Source: Polytrichum commune (Eukaryota; Streptophyta; Polytrichopsida; Polytrichales; Polytrichaceae). From it: a stretch of 60,000 nt of DNA. Positions 37,286 to 47,100 of this stretch are shown in pieces. Position numbers and translations under genes: made by a program. The first letter of the stretch is position 1, and the number at the start of each line of letters is the position of its first letter. The DNA lies in contig OX485806.1 of NCBI GenBank assembly GCA_950295325.1, positions 47,985,169 through 48,045,168 of the forward strand. The letters are read 5' to 3'. A model generated the notes under the pieces. The model made no database searches and had not been told where the DNA came from. It worked only from the letters and a program-made list of their open reading frames with translations.

Positions 37286-37326
37286 CTCACGGCTCACTGC
37301 TCACCGCTCACTAAATAGCTTTTCCC
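37286..37326 (-). repeat. Element A right terminal inverted repeat
   Basis: Complement begins GGGAAAAGCTATTTAGTGAG and continues with GTGAGC heptamers; it matches 23844-23885 with about six differences. The heptamers continue a little further inward (CCGTGAGCCGTGAGC on the complement). Confidence 0.9.
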
Positions 37327-37335
37327 CCAGTCGAT
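37327..37335. repeat. 9-bp target-site duplication of element A, right
   Basis: CCAGTCGAT follows the terminal CCC of element A and is identical to 23835-23843. The gypsy RT reading frame resumes directly after it. Confidence 0.95.
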
Positions 37336-38215
37336 GTGCTGAGATTTCATGTTTTTTTGGGCTTGGCGAATTACTACCGACGATTCGTCAAGAACTTTGG
37401 CTTGATCGCCAAGCCTCTCACCATTTTCACGAGCAAGGACCAACCTTGGACCTGGGGTCGTGAGTAGCAACACACATTTGAAACGTTGAAGCAAAAATTG
37501 GGTACAACTCCAGTGCTTCGATGTCCGGATATCACCAAATCCTTCCAATTACATATGGATTGGAGTTCCTTGGATTTAGGAGTAGTTCTCACTCAAAATG
37601 ATGACGTTGGTCGGGAGTATGTTGTTGCTTATGCTTCACGAAGCAACAACAATGCGGAGGCCAATTATTCGTCCTATGAGGGAGAAACATTGGTGGCGGT
37701 GTGGGCTATTGCTTATTTCCGGCCATATCTTTATGGTTAGCACTTTACTTTGGTGACTAACCATCAGCCGTTACGGTGGCTTGTGGAGTCGGATAAGCTT
37801 ACTGGCAAGCTCGCTAGATGGTCTTTGTTGCTCCAGGAGTATGACTTTGAGATGGTGCACTGTGCTGGGATTACCAACCTGGATGCGAGATGGACTCTCA
37901 CGCAATCCAAGTCCTCATCTGAGGACTTGACCGAGGCCATGTGGCATGGAGATTATGATCGAGAAGCGGTTCCAGGTTAGCACGCGGTTGCTTACCTCAC
38001 CTTATATTCTGGTGCGGCTGTTGAAGTTCCGATACAGGGCTCAAATGATGAGACTGATCGACCTCAAGCTATTGTGGATATATGGAAGGATCTTCCCGTA
38101 CTGCGTAAACTTCAGCAGGGGAATTTTCCTTCGTCTACATCGGCAATGGAAAGGGATAGGATTGGACATCGAATAACAAGGTTCCGTTGGGAGAACGGTT
38201 TGTTATTTTGATTGT
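37327..38215 (+). pseudogene. Gypsy RT thumb and RNase H domain
   Basis: The frame resumes with FLGLANYYRRFVKNF, the RT C-terminal thumb, and continues into an RNase H of the Ty3 type: FQLHMDWSSLDLGVVLTQ at about 37540-37595, YASRSNNNAEANYSSYEGE at about 37630-37685, and LVTNHQPLRWL at about 37750-37783. TAG at 37465-37467 (E-*-QHTFE) and 37738-37740 (LYG-*-HFTLVT) both fall where family members have Gln. A third TAG at 37978-37980 follows. RNase H removes the RNA strand during reverse transcription. Confidence 0.85.
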
Positions 38216-39160
38216 GGTCGGATGGGACAAGGCGTATTGTCCCTAGATTGGATCAGAGGGCCTCCTTGGTGCGACAGGTGCAGGACACATTCGATGTTGC
38301 ATGGCCAATATTGGTGGGCTGACATGTATCAGCAGGTGGCTGCTTATGTTGGGAGGTGTGAAGTTTGTAACCAGGCCAGGTCTAGCTTTAACACCTTGTT
38401 ACCTCAGTTACAGCCCTTACCTATTATGGACATGTTTGGAGCATTGGCTAAGGTATTGACGGACCAAGGGAGGGAAGTCCTCGGTGCTTTTTAGGAGCTG
38501 TGTAGTAAGGCGCCCATAGATCACCGCACCACCTCTCGAGATCATCCGGAGGCGGATGGCTTGGCTGAATGGATTGTTCAAACAACCAAGCGTGGCTTGA
38601 GGAAATATGGATTATTTTGGGAGAGTCATTGGGATTGGAACCTTATGTTGCCTTGAATTGCTATGGGCTATCGATTTAGTAGGCATGCATTTTTGGCGTC
38701 CTACAACCCGTATCAGTTGTTGTACGGACGTGAGCCTATACTCCCAAGTTCTATTTGGGAAAAACTAGTTCTTGTTGTGGACTTAGATGACCCTAACATT
38801 TAGACAGAATGTTTGCAGGAGCGGGCTCAATTTTTCCAGAGGGCCATGCCTATGGCCATGGAGAATTTGTCCATTGCTCAGCACCGTGACACATTGCATT
38901 ATGCACGCATTCGCAGTGGTGCCTACCGACCTCAGTTGCGGAGATTCCGACATGGGAATTATGTTTATCTCCAACGTGAGGCGCCTACGACATTGAATGT
39001 CAGAGCGGGGCGCATTATTCTTCGGGTGAAGAAGGTGTTGCCGAGTGGTTTGTTGTTGTTGGAAGACAATGATGGCAGGGAGTGTCGCGAGCATTCCAAA
39101 AACTGTGCCCCATGTCATCTACCCATTGAGGGTACAGTTCATCTTGAACTGGCCGTCGTT
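38216..39160 (+). pseudogene. Gypsy integrase with internally deleted catalytic core
   Basis: An H2C2 zinc-binding region is readable across a frameshift: HGQYWWADMYQQVAAYVG then CEVCNQARSSF at 38300-38390. The core then jumps from LQPLPIMDMF (about 38430) to LAKVLTDQGREVLGAF (about 38445-38490). In the family, about sixty residues including the first catalytic Asp lie between these, so the core carries an internal deletion. TDQG (second Asp) and DHPEADGLAE (Glu region) remain. Stops: TAG 38492-38494, TGA 38654-38656, TAG near 38801. The C-terminal part (38813-39160) is intact and has an SH3-like NYVYLQREAPTTLNVRAGRI region. Confidence 0.8.
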
Positions 39161-39330
39161 CCAGAAGGTTTTCCATGTTTTGTGTGTGGAGAGAAGAAAG
39201 AAGCGGCTGCTATGCTCTTGTGTGATCAGTGTCAACGTGGTTGGCACATGACATGCTTGAGGCCACCCTTGACTTCTCTACCATCTGGATAGTGGAGTTG
39301 TCGTCACTTTCGAGGATCTTCGGTACTTGG
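39161..39330 (+). pseudogene. PHD finger at the C-terminus of gypsy pol
   Basis: CFVCGEKKEAAAMLLCDQCQ followed by RGWHMTCLRPPLTSLPSG and, after one TAG (39290-39292), WSCRHF. This is the C-x2-C ... C-x2-C ... H-x2-C ... W-x-C pattern of a PHD zinc finger; the very last ligand pair reads C-R-H and may be altered. It is in frame with the integrase C-terminus, so it was the tail of the polyprotein. PHD fingers read histone H3 tails; on an integrase this could direct insertion to particular chromatin, much as chromodomains do in chromoviruses (inference). Sequence from 39331 to 39628 shows no further domain. Confidence 0.8.
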
Positions 39331-39640
39331 TGCTTCCACCAACCGTACTTAATGATCCTGTGTGGTTTTCATCATCTTGTGCCTGTCCAAGTGGAAAATG
39401 AGGAGTTATGGCTTAGAGACGCAATCAACATGAGGCAGTGGAATTAATTCTTTGGAATCTGATGGCCAAACATCATAGGCGATTAAGGATGGGGTTCACA
39501 TTGCACCCAGCCTACAGTTCCTCGGAATGACGTTTATTACACTAGTTAGTTGCGGAGAAATCTTTCATTATCCATGGCCTTTGGATTGGCATTGGTCCTA
39601 GCTGTTTGGCGGGACTTCATAGTCAGCTGAGGGGGGGCAT

Positions 39641-40184
39641 GTTGAGGTGTGTTGTTTATGTGTAACTTTGCTATGTTTTAGTGTTGATTGTTGGTGGTGG
39701 TTGGTACTCGAATTGCAGTTACACACGTTCGTTATTTACACGACAACTGTCACGGTATGCGGCGTCAGTGGCCACATCTTATCTGTTGGGTTTCATTCAT
39801 TTAGATTTGGATGGATGAATCTTAGTTGTGAAGAGGAAGGCTCCTAAGTGAGAAGCCTCCTCCTTGGCTTGGCATTCTTGCCAAGTCAAGTCTTGTGAGT
39901 GAATGTGTGGAGAGACCTTGTGTGAGGTGAAGATTGCATGTGTTTGCAATAAATCTTGAGTTCTGCTCCCTTTTCTTATACTCTTGCATTCTCTCGTGGT
40001 GGAGTGAGAAATAGCTTGACTCATTGTGTGCATTTGAAGAGAGATTAGAGCTGTTATGAGTGTTTGACTCTCTTCCTTCTCCATGTCAAGGTGTGTTATT
40101 TATGTGTGACTTTGCTATGTTTTAGTGTTGATTGTTAGTGGTGGTTGGTACTCGAGCTACAGTGACACAAAATCGCTATTTACA
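39641..40184 (+). repeat. LTR-like composite at the gypsy 3' end (R - X - R')
   Basis: After the purine tract GAGGGGGGGC (39629-39638) comes a block of about 105 bp starting TGTTGAGGTGTGTTG (R). It is followed by the 330-bp block X (39751-40083, TGTCACGGTATGCGG...), then a second copy of R (40084-40184, TGTCAAGGTGTGTTA...). X matches 16737-17066. R has no counterpart at the left end. The composite may be one LTR with an internal duplication, or two overlapping LTR remnants; I could not resolve it. Confidence 0.55.
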
Positions 40185-40189
40185 TGATA

Positions 40190-40669
40190 GCTTAGTTTGA
40201 GGTTATTTGAATTGCAAGAGGTTTAGTTGTGTTTTCTTGATGGTTATTGAGTCACTTAGCATCTGTTTTGAATGAAAAAATGTTGACTTGACATATCCCT
40301 ACCTTGTATGCTTAGTTAGAGGTGATTTAAATTCCAAGAGGCTTAGTTGTACTCTCTTATAAGTTATTCAATTGTTTCGCATTTATTTGGAGTGAAAAGG
40401 TTCCGACTTGAGAGATCCCCATTTTCTTTGCTTAGTTTGAGGTAATTTGAGTTCCAATAGGCTTAGTTGTGCTTTCTTGATAATGTTTGAGTCATTTTAC
40501 ATTTGTTTTGAATGAGAATGTCTTGACTTAAGAGATCCCCCTATTCTACGCTTAATTTGAATTTATTTGAATTCCAATAGGGTTACTTGTGCTCTCTTGA
40601 TGGTATTGAGTCATTTTGAATCCCTTTTGGAGTGAAAATGTTTTGACTTCAAAGATTTCAATAATCCTA
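40190..40669 (+). repeat. Exact 120-bp-period tandem repeat (copia leader)
   Basis: Units start with GCTTAGTTTGAGG or variants at 40190, 40310, 40430 and 40550, precisely 120 bp apart despite clear base divergence. One more unit is at 16613-16733. It precedes the copia gag and appears to be its leader. The remaining 40670-40868 is leader sequence without a repeat. Confidence 0.85.
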
Positions 40670-40868
40670 GAGTATTTTGAAAAAAGAATCATTACCCAAA
40701 AACTTCTATTGACTCCTTATAGTTTTTTGAATGGTTTTGTACCAACTTGGAGGATTAAGGTGTTGACTTGAATATGGGAGAACATTGAATGATAATTTGA
40801 GTCCATTTCACATTGTTTAGGCAAATCCTAAGTCCTTTATGGGTCCTTAAGCCTTTGTGCTACATTAA

Positions 40869-42112
40869 ATGAATGGGAGCTTGCATTCGGATAAAAAATT
40901 AGCTTCTAGTAAGGGCGATGGATTTATCACGGTCGATGAGTTTAGTGGCGACAACTTCAACCTCTACAAATTCAAGTTGGAGATGGTGTTGTCTACCAAA
41001 GATCTTTGGGAGATCGTGGAGGATACGGAGTTGCCACCACCATCCACCGCGAGCAACAAAATCAAGAAGGCCTACGAGCGACAATGCAAGAAAGCCTTTG
41101 CCATCATTGCCACGAGTTTGGTGGACAAGGAATTGACGCACATCAAAGGATGCAAAGGACCAACGGAAGCATGAAGGACGGTATGCAACATCGACGAGAT
41201 CAAAAGCTTGTCCAACATTTTGTTCACAAGGCACAAATTCTTCACTATCAAGATGGACGAAGGTGACGACATCCTCAACCACATCAACAAAATAAAATCT
41301 CTCACGGATCAACTCACATGCTTAGATGTATCCATGAAAGGTGAGGATGTGGTCATGACCTACCACCCTCGTTCGACCATTTGATCATTGCATTAGAGAC
41401 GTGCCAGATGAAAGAGCTTACGTTGGATTTCATCACCGCATGCCTTATGCACGAGGTGTCCAAGAGGAAGGAGAAGGACTCAAGGGGATGATGCGGCCAT
41501 ATTGTCACACCAACCTCAAGTTTTTTACCACAACGAATGGCGCGCCGACACCTTGAGGTGCTACAATTGTGGTAAGTTGGGCCACATTGCTCGTAATTGT
41601 TGAAGTGAACGTAAGGTGAATGCAAACATTGCAAGGTCGAGTGATGATGTTGCATTTGTTGTCAGAGGTGGAGTATCTAACACACCTGCCACTAGATGGA
41701 TCGTTGATTCGGGGGCCTCACAACACATGACACCACATAAGTATTTTCTTGGGTCTGAAAGTGTTTATGGGTCATAACAGCATGGTAGAGGTTTTAGACA
41801 AAGGCTTTATTCTACTGGAAACACATGTGAAAGATCGTTCGTGAAGCATTAGAATGCATGACATGCTTCATGTGCCCAACTTGCATTCAAACTTGCTTAT
41901 GGTGAGCATACTCATTTTGAGGGGTTGAAATGTGCATTTAAACTCGTTGGGATGTGTGGTGAGGACAAGAAACGGTGTATTGTTGGATGTTGTTTCTTTG
42001 AAATCAAACTGGTACCATTTGGACACAAATGTGATGAATGGGGCCGAAACAAGTTGTTTGGCGCACTCCGACGGAAAATGACATTCTTTGGAGCTTTGGC
42101 ACAAGAGATTGG
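40869..42112 (+). pseudogene. Ty1/copia gag-protease-pre-integrase remnant
   Basis: ATG 40869 opens a copia-type gag (FSGDNFNLYKFKLEMVLSTK, the UBN2/retrotran-gag pattern), which frameshifts near 41165. A zinc knuckle CYNCGKLGHIARNC lies at about 41563-41604. The protease active site is WIVDSGASQHMTPHKYF at about 41699-41750. The GAG-pre-integrase region (MLHVPNLHSNLLMV, then ELWHKRL) reaches about 42110. There it is cut by the LTR-like block at 42113. Multiple stops and frameshifts are present. Integrase and RT are not in the window. Protease before the pre-integrase motif is the Ty1/copia order. Confidence 0.8.
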
Positions 42113-42908
42113 TGTTACGCACCTCTCCATGAGGAGGGCCCAAAACACCATGGGCATAAGGGAGATCCAAGAGTGATACCCGGGACTTGTGGCGCCATTG
42201 GTAAGGGGCCCAAATAATCTTAGTGTGGGTGAGCGCCCCAAGCGTTGGGAACGCCTCCCACGGGACACGTTGGTACATCAATGGCCTAGGAGTGGCTCTC
42301 GAGACTACTAAGGTTTGAACACGAATGACTTCCTCAATAGTTGCCCACCAACATCTACGTGAGGATTCCATTGGCATCTACGTGAAGTGTAAATGACGAT
42401 GGAGTGGTTGCTTGTTAGCATCAGAAATCATATAAGGAAGTTATGGTGTTCTGAAGCTGCTAGGGGTTTCTAGCCCCAACTGCTAAGGGAAAATGTCTAT
42501 TTGGCCCCAACTCTTGGTAGAGAGACAAAAGGTTTCTTGACGGTGGGGTACGGTCCCTGCCAAAAATCCTAAAGGCTTATATGGGTGAGGTTGTATGACC
42601 GCCAAACCCACCCGAGGCTGAACGGCACGGCCTCCATGAAAATTGGCCCAACATGGGGGCATAGTTGCCTAGTATGGTTCGAGTTGTTATAGTGTTGTCC
42701 TGGCAACACGATGATCCATTAAAGATTACCAATGGATACATATAAAACGGTGAATCATGAATGCAAGTGTAGGAGGATTGGGCCCCCTCCCATGAACTTA
42801 GAGGTACGTGGTATGGGGAGCTAACCATTTGCATGGTAGAATGCAAAGGGTTAGGCCTCGTGGCCCTTGCTAGAAATGAAAATGGTCAAAATTGTTCAGG
42901 GGCTAGCA
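42113..42908 (-). mobile_element. LTR-like block related to the solo LTR at 18736, inverted
   Basis: On the complement the block runs from TGCTAGCCCCTGAACAATTT to GGAGAGGTGCGTAACA. It matches the solo LTR at 18736-19173 in its first 90 bases (CTAGCAAGG...TAACCCTT...GCATTC...CCATGC) and its last 200 (ACAAGTCCCGGGTATCACT, CCCATGGTGTTTTGGGC). It has about 350 bp of extra sequence in between. It interrupts the copia pre-integrase region. No clear target duplication is visible. Confidence 0.65.
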
Positions 42909-42989
42909 AAGGGGGCCATGCTTTAAAACACGGTGAGCGGGATGGATGTGGGAGCAATTCAAGGTAACCTGCATTTGTTTGCATGCAAA

Positions 42990-43062
42990 GGGACGACACT
43001 CCTATGTGAGCGTAGAGCGAAGAGCGGAGATTTGGAAAGCGGAGAGCGTAGAGGAAATAAAA
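42990..43062 (+). repeat. Element B left terminal region
   Basis: Starts GGGACGACAC and contains GTGAGCGTAGAGCGAAGAGC and AGCGGAGAGCGTAGAGG. It is similar to but diverged from the heptameric TIR of A and C. Confidence 0.65.
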
Positions 43063-43152
43063 ATAGCAAACTTGACATACCAAAAATAGACTTTAAAAAA
43101 GACTAGAATATACCTTGAATATTTTAGAATCTACCAAAAATAGTAAAAAATT

Positions 43153-43168
43153 GGACATATTTCTGTGG
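43153..43168 (+). promoter_or_regulatory. Conserved subterminal motif, element B
   Basis: GGACATATTTCTGTGG, 163 bp inside the end, matches the A motif at 13 of 16 positions. Confidence 0.4.
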
Positions 43169-43484
43169 AATGTAAAGGCCCTGAATTTGAAATGGTCTCA
43201 TTAAGTTTGGAAACCGTGAGGTGGTTGAATTATTAAAACCAAGGATGATTACAAGAAAAAATCAATGAAAATGGATTTTATGAGATTGGTATAATTGAAG
43301 AATGAGTCAATCAAAATACAAAGGAATCAAAATAATCAACTTCCTTCGTTTTTATTCATCACTTTAATCTTTGTCCTATATGTGAATCAACTCTATAGTT
43401 TGGACTTTAGCAATTATCGTTTGTGGCCGAATAAATTATAAATTGGACTCATACCCAACATGATTGTATTTACACTTGCACACA

Positions 43485-43951
43485 ATGGGAGATGAGAGAG
43501 ACATGTTTGCTAGATTAGGATGGGAGAAAGAAATTAGGAGTCTAGGAGATCCTCATATTTCCTTTAATTCATCGCCGGAATTTGAGTTTGCTGCTGGAAA
43601 TCGAAGTAGTGATGACTACGAGCTGACTCCATTCTCACAGTCTACACAAGCATGGAGGTGGAGGGTGCAGGAGGAGCAAAAAAATATGAAAAAAAAGAAA
43701 AAAGGCAGGAAGATGTGCCGGAGAAGGACGCTGATTTGGATGAAGACAAATCCAACAAAACGGATCAGGAGGTGAAGATGGAAGGCGAATCTTCAAAGTC
43801 TCTTTCATTTTGCGAAAGGATGAGAGGATTGTCGCCGCATCGTCGTCCGCTGAAGGATCGAATGAGAGATAAAACAGTATCTTATATGGATTTGCTTCGA
43901 CCGGGTCCACCTCCCTCGGAATCATCTAAGAAGTATGCAAAACGGAAATAG
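43485..43951 (+). pseudogene. Accessory acidic/basic protein of element B, unknown function
   Basis: Starts at ATG 43485 (MGDERDMFARLGWEKEIRSL) and runs to about 43680 in one frame. It then continues to TAG at 43949-43951 in the next frame through a Lys/Glu-rich region and KSLSFCERMRGLSPHRRPLK to a basic tail (ESSKKYAKRK). The frame change lies in the adenine-rich runs at 43678-43706, so I read it as one gene with a single homopolymer frameshift, or as an assembly error. It lies between the B terminus and the 3' end of the transposase, converging with it. I do not recognise the protein and A has no counterpart at this place. Confidence 0.45.
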
Positions 43952-44112
43952 AGTTGATAGACATAGGAAGCATTGTAATACAAAATTTTGAAGTAAATAA
44001 AAATAATTATTGAAATTATACCTTTATTATATCAATCAATTATTGCTTCACAAGAGGTCCAGAAATGGACACATATATCATAGCCTAATGTACTGCTAGG
44101 CTGAGAGGAATT

Positions 44113-47100
44113 CTAGGAAGTAGATTGTGTCAAGAGGCCCCCTTCTAGAATGAATTTGACTTCATTGAAGCTAAAAGTAGGGGCGTGTATGAACAAATCA
44201 ACTTTAGGGTCTGCATTAGAAACCTTAACAAATATGAAGTAGAGGTGTTTGCAGTGCAGGAACGAATTTCGTTTCCCGCCAAACTTTGAAATCATATCCT
44301 TGAAGGCCGGACAATTACACTCGGGCAGTGAACTGACTGTAAGTTGGTAGATAGATTGTGTAGGTGCTTGTTTGGATTGCAAGGTGAGCACGCAACCAAA
44401 TCCAGGGCGTGGAATCATAGTGACTTTCAGAATGGTCCCGTCCATCGCTCGTGCAGATGCGACCATCTGCATTTGTTTTGTTGATGGTGTAGTGGCAGAC
44501 CGTCTGGTAGTCTTGGATTGCCTAGAAGAAGGATACGAGTCTGGGTTGGCAGGAACGTCTACTCCGGAGAGGTCCGGAGGGGGAGCAGAAGTGTTGAATA
44601 GGCGAGTGGGCGTAATGCGCTCTTTATGCGGGAGCTGGAATTCGGCATTTTCTAGCTTCACGATCTCCGGACGCGTGAGGTTGGTGCCAATCTTGACAGG
44701 CCACACAGGAGGAATTGGAGGTCGTTCTTGGTCAGCAGAGAATTTGTCCACCCACTTGCGACGTGAACCTTTGACGCAACACTCAATGTCGTCCGGGCAA
44801 AAAAAAAACTTCTCGGATTTAGGTGTTGTGAATTTGTAATAGTTCCAAACTCCAAGGTATGCCGGGGCAGGGGTGCTCTTGGAGTTGGAGACGATTTTGG
44901 CAGTGCATTTCTTCTTCGTGACAGCATGCATGGCCCAACATGCCTTAGAGGAATTGTAAGGAACACGAGCAATATGCCAGAGTTTCTCGTCTACTTCTGA
45001 TTCTTGGACAGCAGTGACTAGGCGAAAATCCAGACCAGAAGGAGGGGGTGGGGGAACCTCGAGCACAGACGGAGACGACTCCTCGACGATGGTAGGCAGG
45101 GGTGAAGCATGAGACCTTGTGGTTCTCTGAGCAACACGAGGGCGAGAGAAGTTGAGGGTGTTAGATCGATGGGTCTCATCGTCAGCTCCAATGGGGGTGT
45201 CAGGCTTACGTTTCTGGGAGCCGAAGACCTCGGCACCCTCAAGGTGGGGACTACGAGTACAGAATTCGTCCACGCCTTCAAAGTCGAGTAGAACCTTCTG
45301 TAGAACTGCGGGGTCATTGGTACGTTGAGCACGACGTTGTGCACATCGAAGCTTGAGTTCTTCTTTACTAGGGCCATCACCTCCAGCGCCACCCTTTAGA
45401 AATTGATGGTAAGCCACGACTTGGAGGAAGGCTCGAATGTAGTCATCCACAGTGGCGACGTAAAGATCGCCACCTTTGTTGCCAGACGCTTGAAGCCATT
45501 TGTTGTGAATAGCTTCGGCAAGGTTGCAATTGGGCATTTGTACGAATTCCTCTGCGGTCATGATCTTCTCCCGCAAAATGGAATGGTAGTATTAGAAATA
45601 AGCAAAGATCCAAAAATAAGGAAAAAGAAAATACAAACCGTAACAAAAGTAAAGACGCACCAATTCCATGAAGCCACCCCATTGTCGATATCGAAAGTGC
45701 CAGAAGGCCAGCCAAAGTTGAAGGTGTTTCAACCCCTCTTCGGAGGTGCAGTTTGAAGAAGCCCACCAGGCCTTGATGGCGAGGTACCTTGTTTCCGCCT
45801 CGAGCATAGAGGATGCATCGCGATACTGCAGGCAGAGACGTTTGTGTTGGTCTTGCAATTCGTGCTTGATATAAAGCTTGGTGTGTTTCTCCAGAGACTG
45901 GGTCCAATGAAAGTAGTAGGTTCTCTCGCGTCCATCGATGGGAACCTTAGGATCTCCAGACCCGTAGACAATCCTGACGGCATTCCAATTGGCTTGCGCA
46001 CTGTCAGCCATGAATCCTTTGAAGTGAGGCTTGGGGATTCCATGCCTAGCCATGACGTCGTTGAGGTTGTGCCAGAACAACACTTGAGCATCCTTATCTT
46101 CCGATTGGAAGTCGCAGCAAGCAATAGTCATGATGCGCTGGTAGGTCCCGTCGTAAACGTGGCAGGCCATGGTGGTCCACTTGGCGACGCGTTTGACATG
46201 GTCGGACATGATCCAAACATGCTCGAGATCACCGCCAGGTTGCATGCGCTTGACCAAGTCGACCCCACTACCAGGGCCGACCTCGGACATCTTGAAAACG
46301 AAAACTTTGTCTGTATCGTCACCTTGGCCTGGGAATTGATTCCGTTGGACATAGGCCCAGGTGCTGACACCTCTAAGTTTGGCGATGCCATCCATAACTC
46401 CTAACCTACGTAAGTATTTGAAGGTGGTAACCTTGTTACGGAGGTGGGGGGAATTCAACTCCTTGCAACGATAAAAAACGGGCTCAAATTCTTCCAAAGA
46501 AAGAAGTTGATGAGACTGACTATCATTGCGGAGGAGGAACTCACCCACAAGATCCTTGCTGGCTTCGAGGACAATTTTGCTATGAGTTGCCTGGGGCGTT
46601 CGCTCGACGTGCTCCTCCAGGAGGGCGTCGATGCGCTTGCGACTATCTCTGCAGTTGCCAATTTTGACGGGATGAAGATGGTTGCCAAGATGAATGCATG
46701 CACGCTGAGTGGTGTCATTGCCATGGACGTAGTATATTTTGGCATGACATGGTGCAATGCATTTCGGGGGCTCCTTACAAATCCTGCACATTAGAGTGGA
46801 ATGCACTGGCAAGTGACCACCAATGGGGAATGGCTCCTTTGGTGAAGCCATCAAAATCAATATCATTGACCGGTGAGGTCCGATGAGCACGTTGTAGGTA
46901 ATCGCACTGAGGATTTTGGCACAGTAGGTGGCCAACGCAAGTGGAGGAGCGAAAAGAAAGGCCCATGGCATTGGTGATATTGGTTGTCTGGGTCTTGGTC
47001 CAAACATGGCCGTCATAGCGTTTGTCCATGCCGTCCATAGATTTGGCCTTCGTATGAGAGGCAGAGACACCAACTGGGGGGAGGACAAACAACACATTAC

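Larger units (their letters stand above)
23844..37326. mobile_element. Element A: complete 13.5-kb Mutator-like DNA transposon carrying a ParB-methyltransferase-like gene
   Basis: Both ends are visible. The left terminus starts GGGACGAAGCTATTTTGCGA and the right terminus, read on the complement, starts GGGAAAAGCTATTTAGTGAG. The inverted repeats run about 42 bp and are built of GTGAGC-type heptamers. A perfect 9-bp duplication flanks them. Inside are a minus-strand MULE transposase gene (25360-29007) and, divergently, a spliced plus-strand gene (29687-36359) combining ParB-like and methyltransferase-like domains. Non-coding arms of 1.5 kb (left) and 1.0 kb (right) hold repeats. The element interrupts the gypsy RT. 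The transposase has a single in-frame stop and the cargo gene two stops plus a homopolymer frameshift, so this copy looks recently inactivated compared with B and C. Confidence 0.92.
16737..40189 (+). mobile_element. Ty3/gypsy retrotransposon with C5-methyltransferase and PHD finger, split by element A
   Basis: Plus-strand order is gag with zinc knuckles (18429-20165), aspartic protease (about 20850-21190), C5-cytosine methyltransferase (21490-22720), reverse transcriptase (22930-23843), then element A, then RNase H (37327-38000), integrase (38216-39160) and PHD finger (39161-39330). A purine tract at 39629-39637 precedes LTR-like sequence. A 330-bp direct repeat at 16737-17066 and 39751-40083 brackets the coding region and is the best LTR candidate, though the exact ends are unclear and no exact 5-bp target duplication was seen. 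Without element A and the solo LTR the element is roughly 9.5 kb. Frameshifts and stops throughout show it is long dead. RT before integrase is the Ty3 order. Confidence 0.8.

Noticed and set aside
23844-37326. hAT or KDZ assignment for element A
   Set aside because: The 9-bp duplication, long TIRs, D-D-E with an NLAESIHNKW box and the SWIM finger fit Mutator-like elements; hAT elements make 8-bp duplications.
21189-39292. Alternative genetic code with TAG read as Gln
   Set aside because: TAG replaces Gln repeatedly in the gypsy element, but TAG is also the natural terminator of all three transposase genes and of the element A cargo gene. TGA stops and frameshifts occur alongside. Decay by cytosine deamination explains the data better.
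39641-40184. A TRIM element (two 105-bp LTRs around a 330-bp core)
   Set aside because: The R-X-R' layout is suggestive, but X also occurs without R at 16737-17066 and a purine tract lies directly before R, which fits the gypsy 3' end better. Not excluded.
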